Assembly (NCBI RefSeq): GCF_016862435.1
Contig: NZ_BOMY01000022.1
Location: 186,001-250,000, forward strand
Direction: 5' to 3'
DNA length: 64,000 nt
Origin: Paractinoplanes tereljensis
GTDB taxonomy: Bacteria > Actinomycetota > Actinomycetes > Mycobacteriales > Micromonosporaceae
Made by a program: the position numbers and the translations under genes. The notes under the pieces were generated by a model, which worked only from the letters and a program-made list of their open reading frames with translations, was not told the DNA's origin and ran no database searches. Positions 58,247 through 64,000 of the stretch are shown here, piece after piece. How positions within the stretch are numbered: position 1 is the first letter of the stretch; every line of letters starts with the position of its first letter.

Positions 58247-60936
58247 GTCAGTTTGGCGCGCACGGCGTCGGCGGTGGGGTGGCCGATTTCGGCGAGGGTG
58301 GCGGTCGCCTGGGTCCACGCCTCGCGGGCCTCGTCGAGGCGGCCGGCGGCCTGGTGTGCGTCGCCCATGCGGTCCAGGGTTTCGCCCTGGCCGTGCCGGT
58401 CGCCCAGCTCGCGGTAGATGTCGACGGCTCGCTGATAGTCGCGGACCGCCTCGTCGGGCTGGTCGGTCCGGGCGTGGATGTAGCCGAGGCTGTCCAAGGT
58501 CTCGGCCACGCCGCGCCGGTCGCCGGCCGCGGTGAACCGGGAGACCGCCTCGGTGCAGTGGCCGAGGGCCGCGGCGGTATCGCCGAGCAGCGACTCGTAC
58601 CAGCCGAGGCAGTTCAGCGCGTAGGGGTAGATGTCCAGGTCGCGGGCCAGGTCGAGGGCGCGGGCGGCGGCGGCGCGGGCCGGTTCGAGCCGGTCCAGGA
58701 TCTCCAGCAGCCAGGACAGGTCGAGGTGCGAGTTGGCCTGGCCGCGGCGGTCGCCGATCCGCCGGAACAGGCCGATTGCCCGGCCTAGGTGGCGGTGCGC
58801 ATCGTCGTACGCCCCGAGTTGGATCTCGGCGCGGGCAATCGCCCGCAGCGCCTTGGCCTGGGCCTGTTCGTCGGCCAGCCGGGCGGCCGCGGCCAGGGCC
58901 GAGCGCTGCCCGGTGATCTGGTCATGCCAGTGGCCCTGCCGCTGCAGGTAGGTGGTGAGGTGGTAGGCGAGCGGGATGACCGCGCCGGGCAGCCCGGCCG
59001 CGGTGGCCTCGGCGAGCATGGTGAGCAGCGGCTGGTGCCGCCACCGGAACCAGGCCATCGCCTGGTCGGCGTCCGCCAGCGGCTCGACCGTGATGCCGTC
59101 GGCCGGCGGCGGCAGCGGAACCGGCGCGCGAGCCGGGTCGAGCAGCAGATCGGCCCGCGCGGCCGTGTGCACGTAGTGGCTGATCATCCGGCCCCTGGCA
59201 AGCTCCCCCTCGTTCTCCGGCGCCGTGTTCGTGAGGTCGGTGGCGTAGGCGTGCAGCAGGTCGTGGAGGGTGATTTCGCCCTCGATCAGGCTGGCTCGGC
59301 GCAGCTCGGCAACCAAGGCGCTGACCGGGGCGCCGGCCAGGGACGACGCGGCGGCCGGCGACACGTCCGGGACCGGGTGCAGGCCTAGCAGGCGGAACAG
59401 GCGGGCGGCCGGCGCCGAAAGGGTGCGCAGCGACGCGGCGAACAGCTCGCGCAGGTCGGTGGCTGGGTCGTCGCCGGCCGACAGCAGTTCCGAGGCCAGG
59501 TGGGACAGCGGCATCGTGGGATCGGCAGCCGCCCGCGCGGCCGCCAGGGAAAGCGCCAGGGGCAGGCCGGCCGCGCGGTCGATCAGGCCGGCGATCGCCT
59601 CCGGGTCGCCGGCGACCCGGGCGGCGCCGAGTCGTCGCGTCAGGAAGCGGTGCGACTCGGCCCGGGACAGCAGTCCGAGCCGCAGCGACCGGGCCTGCGA
59701 CGTGGTGACCAGGCCGGTCAGCGGGTCGCGGCTGGTCACCAGTACTACGCAGCCGCCACCGCCGGGCAGCAGCGGCCGAACCTGCTCGGCCGAGCGGGCG
59801 TTGTCCAGCACCACCAGCACCGTTCTATCCGCGAGCAGGCTGCGATACAGCGCGCTGCGGTCGTCGAGCTGGGCCGGGATCCGCGCGGCCGGCACCCCGA
59901 GCGCGTCGAGGAATCCGCGCAGCGCCACGCCCGGACCCAGCGGCCCACTGGGATCGAATCCGCGCAGATTCACGTAGAGCTGACCGTCCGGGAAGCGGTC
60001 CCGGGCCGAATGTCCCCAATGGACAGCGAGGGAGGTCTTGCCTACGCCGGCGGTCCCGTGGATCACGCACACGGCGCCGAGACTGTCGAGAGTGTCCAGT
60101 TCGGCCCGGCGGCCGGTGAACCCGGCCACCCCGGCCGGCAATTGCGCGGGCACGGAACGCGGCGGACCGGCAGGCCGTCCGCTCATCCGGGCGTACGCCT
60201 CCCGCAGGCGCTCGCCCACCTCGACGCCGAGGTCGTCCAGCAGGCGGCGGGCGATCTCCTGGTAGGTGGCCAGCGCGGCTGCTCGCTGGCCGTCGGCGGT
60301 GAGCGCGCGGATCAGCTGGGCGTGCAGCTCCTCGTGGTAGGGGGTGGCCTCGGCGGCGGCCCGCAGCTCGGCCAGGACGGCCCGGAGCTCGCCGGGGCGG
60401 TTCTCCGCCTCGGCCCAGCGCACCAGCAACTCCGTGCGCTCCTCCAGCAGGGTCTCGCGCACCCGGCGCGCCCACTCCCCCGGAATGCCCGCCAGGGCTA
60501 CCGGCTGCCAGCCGGTCAGCGCGCGCCGTAGCAAAGCCGCCCGTTCGCCCGGGTCGCCGGTCTTGCCGGCCTCGATGACCAGGCGCCGGCTGACGTGCAG
60601 GTCCACCAGGTCGGGTTCCACCTCGGCCCGGTAGCCGCCGGCGGCGTAACGCAGGGTGACCGAGTCGGGCAGCCGGCCGCGGAGGCGGGTCGCGTACGTC
60701 GCGATCAGGTTGCGGGCCCGCTTCGGCGGGTCCATCCCCCAGATGCGGTCGATCAGCACGTCCACCGGGACCGGGCGGCCCGGCTCGAGCAGCAGGCAGG
60801 CGAGCAGGCAGCACTGTTTGCCGGGGCCCAGATCGATCTCCCGGTCGGCCAGTTCCAGAAGTGTCGGGCCGAGGATGTGGAAGAGGAGCCGACCGGGCAC
60901 CCCGCCACTACAGCACGTATTCCATCGATGGTCCAT
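58237..60936 (-). CDS. AfsR/SARP-type regulator with NB-ARC and TPR domains
   Basis: The 899-residue protein has an OmpR-like winged helix (about 18-100), a BTAD domain (about 105-255) and an NB-ARC ATPase with Walker A GTAGVGKTSLAVHWG (near 295) and Walker B TVLVVLDNA. A C-terminal TPR region (about 690-890) has repeats such as GDRRGVAETLDSLGYIHARTD and GDRHGQGETLDRMGDAHQAAG. Such proteins control secondary metabolism or development and respond through TPR-linked ATPase switching. Its end lies in the 22-bp repeat array. It is divergent from a short SARP. Confidence 0.93.
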   Translation of the reverse strand: MDHRWNTCCSGGVPGRLLFHILGPTLLELADREIDLGPGKQCCLLACLLLEPGRPVPVDVLIDRIWGMDPPKRARNLIATYATRLRGRLPDSVTLRYAAGGYRAEVEPDLVDLHVSRRLVIEAGKTGDPGERAALLRRALTGWQPVALAGIPGEWARRVRETLLEERTELLVRWAEAENRPGELRAVLAELRAAAEATPYHEELHAQLIRALTADGQRAAALATYQEIARRLLDDLGVEVGERLREAYARMSGRPAGPPRSVPAQLPAGVAGFTGRRAELDTLDSLGAVCVIHGTAGVGKTSLAVHWGHSARDRFPDGQLYVNLRGFDPSGPLGPGVALRGFLDALGVPAARIPAQLDDRSALYRSLLADRTVLVVLDNARSAEQVRPLLPGGGGCVVLVTSRDPLTGLVTTSQARSLRLGLLSRAESHRFLTRRLGAARVAGDPEAIAGLIDRAAGLPLALSLAAARAAADPTMPLSHLASELLSAGDDPATDLRELFAASLRTLSAPAARLFRLLGLHPVPDVSPAAASSLAGAPVSALVAELRRASLIEGEITLHDLLHAYATDLTNTAPENEGELARGRMISHYVHTAARADLLLDPARAPVPLPPPADGITVEPLADADQAMAWFRWRHQPLLTMLAEATAAGLPGAVIPLAYHLTTYLQRQGHWHDQITGQRSALAAAARLADEQAQAKALRAIARAEIQLGAYDDAHRHLGRAIGLFRRIGDRRGQANSHLDLSWLLEILDRLEPARAAAARALDLARDLDIYPYALNCLGWYESLLGDTAAALGHCTEAVSRFTAAGDRRGVAETLDSLGYIHARTDQPDEAVRDYQRAVDIYRELGDRHGQGETLDRMGDAHQAAGRLDEAREAWTQATATLAEIGHPTADAVRAKLTAA

Positions 60937-61034
60937 CCGAAATCCATCGGGGCACGCGAACCTGTGCGGCGGGACGGTGCATCGTCTGGGGGCGATGCAC
61001 CGGCGCGGGTCTCGTCTCGGGGGAGATAAGCACG

Positions 61035-61565
61035 ATGCCCAATGTCGTCATCATGTCGCGTTACCGGGTGCTCGGCCCGGTCCGGATCACCGGGAAGCCG
61101 GCCGCGCCCTGCCCGCCGAAGGCACGGGAACTGCTGGCGCTGCTGGTGCTGAACGCCAACCGCCCGGTGCCGTACTCGGCTATCACCTGCGAGTTGTGGG
61201 CGGGCGATCCGCCGCCGTCGGCGCGGGCCAACGTGCGCACCTACGCGGCCGGGTTGCGGCAGGCGGGAGCGCGGGTGACCGCGACCGGCGACGGCTACTG
61301 GCTGGCCACCGACCCGCATGACGTGGACCTGGTGCGGTTCCGGGCGGCGGTGGCCCGGGGGCGGGCGCTGCGGGATGCCGGTGACCGGATGGCGGCGGTG
61401 GCGACCTTCCGGGCGGCCGCGGCGATGTGGCGCGGGCAGGCGCTCGGTGACATTCCGGTCGGCATGCTGCTGCGGCCGTGGCAGGCGGCCCTCGACCGGG
61501 AACGCGTCATCCTGACCGAGGAACTGGCCGCGCTGCTCGACCGGGCGCCCCTGGTTTTGTCTTGA
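61035..61565 (+). CDS. Short SARP-like regulator with truncated BTAD domain
   Basis: The 176-residue protein has a winged-helix domain (about 8-95: YRVLGPVRITG, KARELLALLVLNANRPV, SARANVRTYAAGLRQAGARV). It has only the first half of a BTAD domain (VDLVRFRAAVARGRALRDAG, PWQAALDRERVILTEELAALL). Usual SARPs have about 250 residues or more, so this one lacks the last helices. The gene has no visible frameshift. GGGGGAG precedes the ATG. It may be a natural short form or a truncated gene, and could interfere with the neighbouring AfsR-like regulator. Confidence 0.8.
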   Translation: MPNVVIMSRYRVLGPVRITGKPAAPCPPKARELLALLVLNANRPVPYSAITCELWAGDPPPSARANVRTYAAGLRQAGARVTATGDGYWLATDPHDVDLVRFRAAVARGRALRDAGDRMAAVATFRAAAAMWRGQALGDIPVGMLLRPWQAALDRERVILTEELAALLDRAPLVLS

Positions 61566-61657
61566 GGCGCTGGGGCCGGGCCCGCCCGGCGCGGGCGCGC
61601 GGAGGGTGAGTGTCGCTCAGCGGGACCGAGTGCCACGGGACTGGTCCGACGGCGTAC

Positions 61658-62167
61658 TCATAAAGGTTTGAGCAGGCGGCCGAAACGGCTGCGATGGAAG
61701 ACCAGCGGGGAGGGTTCGGCCTGGCCGGTGTGGGTGGCGGTGTGCAGTTGCAGCAGGACGATGGTGTGGTCGCCGGCCAGCACCTCGCGGTAGATGGTGG
61801 TGTCGAAGTGGGCCAGGCCGTCGTCCAGCAGGACCGCGCCGTCGTCCGTCGCGGTCAGCGACAGGTTGTCGAAGCGATTGTCGACCGGGCCGGCCAGCTG
61901 GCGGGCTACCGCGGAGTGATGGTCGGCCAGGATCGTCACGCCCAGATGGGGGGCTCGGCGCAGGTCGGGCCAAGTTTTTGAGGCGTTGGCGATGGAGAAC
62001 GAGACAAGCGGCGGGTCCAGGCTCACCGAGGTGAAGGAACTGGCGGCCAGGCCGGACGGGACGCCGTCGACCAGGGCGGCCACCGCCACGACGCCGCTCG
62101 GGAAGATGCCGAACACCTCGCGCAGCCGGGCCGGGTCCAGGTCCTGATTGGTACGCAAACTGGTCAT
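61658..62167 (-). CDS. Flavin reductase-like FMN-binding protein
   Basis: The 169-residue protein is of the flavin reductase (HpaC/DIM6/NTAB) type, with RLREVFGIFPSGVVAVAAL, GLAASSFTSVSLDPPLVSFSI and the DHTIVLLQLHTATH strand. It would give reduced flavin to the adjacent two-component monooxygenase. Its ATG overlaps the monooxygenase stop by four bases. Confidence 0.92.
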   Translation of the reverse strand: MTSLRTNQDLDPARLREVFGIFPSGVVAVAALVDGVPSGLAASSFTSVSLDPPLVSFSIANASKTWPDLRRAPHLGVTILADHHSAVARQLAGPVDNRFDNLSLTATDDGAVLLDDGLAHFDTTIYREVLAGDHTIVLLQLHTATHTGQAEPSPLVFHRSRFGRLLKPL

Positions 62168-63309
62168 GAGGCGGCTCCGAACGGTACGGCTGAGCCCACC
62201 CGGCGAGCCGGTGCGGGGTGCTGCCAGCGGCCGCGGCGGGTCAACTCGGGGAGTACCCCCTCGCCGAAGTGGTACGCCTCCTCGAGATGTGGGTAACCCG
62301 ACAGCACGAACTCGCTGATGCCGGCGGCCGCATATTCCTCGATGAGGTCGGCGATCTGCTGGTGGCTGCCGACCAGGGCGGTGCCGGCGCCGCCGCGGAC
62401 CAGGCCGACCCCGGCCCACAGGTTGGGGTAGATCTCCAGGCCGTCCTTGGTGCCGCCGTTCAGCGCGAGCATCCGCTTCTGGCCCTCGGAGCCGCTGCGC
62501 TTGAGACCGGCCTGGATGCGGCGGATCTGGTCCTCGGGGATGCCGTCGACCAGCCGGCCGGCCTCGGCCCACGCCTCGTCGGCGGTGTCCCGGGCGATGG
62601 TGTGCAGGCGGATGCCGTACCGGAGCTCGCGGCCCTGCTTGTCGGCCAGGTTGCGCACCCGGTCGATCTTCTCGGCCACCGCGGCGGGCGGCTCACCCCA
62701 GGTGAGGTAGACGTCGACGTGCCGGGCGGCGACGTCGAGGGCGGCCGGGGAGGAACCGCCGAAGTAGACCTCCGGCAGCGGGTCGGGGATCTGGGCCAGG
62801 GCCGCGTCCTCCAGGCGGTAGTGCCGGCCCTCGTGCGTGATCGTCTCGCCGGACCACAGCGCCTTGATCAGGTGCAGGAACTCGCCGCAGCGCTCGTAGC
62901 GGGCGTCCTTGTCCAGGTAGTCGCCGTACATCCGCTGCTCGTGGTCCTCGCCGCCGGTGACCACGTTGAGCAGCAGCCGGCCGCCGGAGAGGTTCTGGAA
63001 GGTGCCGGCCATCTGCGCGGCCAGGAACGGCGCGATCAGCCCGGGCCGGAACGCGACAAGGAACTTCAGCCGCTCGGAGAGGCTGCTGATCATGGCGGTG
63101 GTCAGCCAGGCGTCCTCGCACCAGGCGCCGGTCGGGGTCAGCGCGGCCTCGAAGCCGAGCTGTTCGGCCGAGCGGGCGATCTGGCCGAGGTAGCCGACCG
63201 AGGCCGGCCGGCCGCCGGACATGGCCGGGGTGCCGTGGCCGCCGCCGACGATCTGCCGGCCGTCGCCGCCGTTGGTGGGCAGGAACCAGTGGAACTTGAG
63301 GTCGGTCAT
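62164..63309 (-). CDS. ssuD: FMNH2-dependent alkanesulfonate monooxygenase-like enzyme
   Basis: The 381-residue protein has the SsuD pattern (KFHWFLPTNGGDGRQIV, TPTGAWCEDAWLTT, FLVAFRPGLIAPFLAAQMA, LNVVTGGEDHEQRMYGD, VYFGGSSPAALDVAARHVDVYLTWGEPP). It splits sulfite from alkanesulfonates for sulfur supply, using reduced flavin. Close members act on other sulfur compounds, so the substrate is not certain. It is first in an operon with a flavin reductase and is divergent from a LysR gene. No transport genes lie within the window. Confidence 0.9.
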   Translation of the reverse strand: MTDLKFHWFLPTNGGDGRQIVGGGHGTPAMSGGRPASVGYLGQIARSAEQLGFEAALTPTGAWCEDAWLTTAMISSLSERLKFLVAFRPGLIAPFLAAQMAGTFQNLSGGRLLLNVVTGGEDHEQRMYGDYLDKDARYERCGEFLHLIKALWSGETITHEGRHYRLEDAALAQIPDPLPEVYFGGSSPAALDVAARHVDVYLTWGEPPAAVAEKIDRVRNLADKQGRELRYGIRLHTIARDTADEAWAEAGRLVDGIPEDQIRRIQAGLKRSGSEGQKRMLALNGGTKDGLEIYPNLWAGVGLVRGGAGTALVGSHQQIADLIEEYAAAGISEFVLSGYPHLEEAYHFGEGVLPELTRRGRWQHPAPARRVGSAVPFGAAS

Positions 63310-63341
63310 CGCTCACCCCTGACGTCGCAATCTCTACCGCA

Positions 63342-63372
63342 AATATAGGCTTAGTGGATTATGCTTCCGCAA
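63342..63372 (-). promoter_or_regulatory. Putative promoter of the sulfonate monooxygenase operon
   Basis: Read on the minus strand, TTGCGG (63372-63367) is followed after 19 bases by TATATT (63347-63342). This is an AT-rich stretch in the 127 bases between the divergent monooxygenase and LysR genes. A second TTGCGG lies right after the -10. LysR sites are expected here, but I cannot fix one. Confidence 0.4.
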
Positions 63373-63436
63373 GGTGCTGGATGGAAGGCGTTGCTTATCA
63401 CCCCGGCGCCGCCCCCTCTCACGGACGGAACGCTAC

Positions 63437-64000
63437 ATGCGGATCGAGCAGCTGGAATACCTGGCCGCGGTGACCCGCTTCGGCTCGCTGCGACGAGCCA
63501 GTGAGCGACTGCACATCTCCCAGCCGGCGATCAGCGAGGCCATCCGCAAGCTCGAACGGGAACTCGGCGTCACCCTGCTCGACCGGCACCGCTCCGGCGC
63601 CCGGATCAGCCTGGCCGGCCGCGAGCTGCTCCAGCCGATCGTCGACGTCCTGGAATCGGTCGAACGGCTCAAGGCCGCCGCCGGCGACCAGCTGGCCACC
63701 CGGCGGCTGCTGCGGATCGGCACGGTCAACGCCGGTACGGCGACGCTGGTGCTGCCGGCCGTGAAAGCGTTCCAGGAGGCGAACAGCCGGGCCGCCGTCG
63801 AGGTGCGCAACCTGCAACAGGACGAGATCCACGTGGCGCTGGCCGAGGGCACCCTCGACCTGGGCCTGGTCAACCTGCTCGACGGCGACGACGCACCGCC
63901 GGACTTCGAGGTCACTCCCCTGCTGGCCGGCCGCCCGGCCGCGGTCCTGCCGGCCGGGCACCCGCTCGCGGCGAAGGCCGAGGTCACGGCGGCCGACCTG
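63437..64000 (+). CDS. LysR-family regulator, 3' end beyond the window
   Basis: The first 188 residues are present. The LysR helix-turn-helix (LEYLAAVTRFGSLRRASERL and ISEAIRKLERELGVTLLDR) and the start of the substrate-binding domain (LRIGTVNAGTATLVLPAV, LDLGLVN) are clear. It is divergent from the sulfonate monooxygenase operon and probably regulates it. The gene is cut only by the window edge. Confidence 0.9.
   Translation, partial: MRIEQLEYLAAVTRFGSLRRASERLHISQPAISEAIRKLERELGVTLLDRHRSGARISLAGRELLQPIVDVLESVERLKAAAGDQLATRRLLRIGTVNAGTATLVLPAVKAFQEANSRAAVEVRNLQQDEIHVALAEGTLDLGLVNLLDGDDAPPDFEVTPLLAGRPAAVLPAGHPLAAKAEVTAADL

Overview
The window is very high in G+C, its codons end almost always in G or C, GTG and TTG starts are common, and the gene families are typical of actinomycetes (DUF574 methyltransferase, BTAD/AfsR regulators, MmyB-type regulators, a PASTA-less Ser/Thr kinase, secreted CBM2 cellulase, RsbV/RsbW/SpoIIE switch). 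This fits a soil actinobacterium. The gene mix and the dispersed GC-rich intergenic repeats suggest Micromonosporaceae such as Actinoplanes, but that placement is inference. There are no rRNA or tRNA genes, no insertion sequences, no prophage and no CRISPR. All gene calls are from reading the sequence; no database search was run.

Layout. 0-7 kb is mostly signalling: a methyltransferase, a hybrid histidine kinase, a racemase-family protein, a DivIVA-like coiled-coil protein, and a SpoIIE phosphatase / anti-sigma kinase / STAS antagonist partner-switching set. 7-9.4 kb has a secreted LamG protein and a membrane Ser/Thr kinase. 9.7-16 kb is a cellulose-utilisation locus: a CelR-like LacI repressor, an MFS transporter, a perfect 14-bp CebR/CelR box, a GH3 beta-glucosidase and a GH5-CBM2 cellulase. 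Two paralogous DUF5666-like secreted proteins and a secreted M36-type metallopeptidase follow. 18.7-21 kb carries a divergent GAF histidine kinase and GAF response regulator; 21-22.7 kb is the divergent Lrp/ald alanine dehydrogenase pair. 22.8-28.3 kb has an aldo/keto reductase, an alpha/beta hydrolase with its TetR regulator and a double operator, an M20-family protein with altered metal ligands, and an LmrA-type TetR. 28.3-29.2 kb is repeat-rich and almost gene-free.

29.2-45.4 kb is mixed: polysaccharide deacetylase, ferric-reductase-like flavocytochrome, D,D-carboxypeptidase, hydrolases, a cutinase/PET-hydrolase-type secreted esterase divergent from a QsdR-type TetR, a Fic protein lacking the catalytic His, a Tat-exported phospholipase C, an LRR/NTF2-like fusion, HxlR and SDR genes, a DUF2786 protein and a SWIM-SNF2 helicase. 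45.5-51.5 kb is a polyamine-type locus (FAD oxidase, TetR, potABCD-like ABC transporter) with a shared candidate operator. 51.6-53.4 kb has an MmyB-type regulator, a DUF2255 gene and the remnant of an SDR gene. 53.3-58.1 kb is a two-component system divergent from asnB and a coupled YCII-like gene, with 11-bp direct repeats between them. 58.2-61.6 kb carries a full-length AfsR-like regulator divergent from a truncated SARP. 61.7-64 kb is an SsuD-type sulfonate monooxygenase, a flavin reductase and a LysR gene cut by the window end.

The most unusual structural signal is a 167-169 bp element present twice (9436-9604 and 33232-33398). Its ends are perfect inverted repeats. Only the outer ten or so bases and parts of the core are shared between copies; the inner arms differ yet pair perfectly within each copy. 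The ends also supply the TAG stop codons of the flanking genes. A second unusual array, 22-bp units each built around CTAG (58058-58246), also ends two convergent genes.
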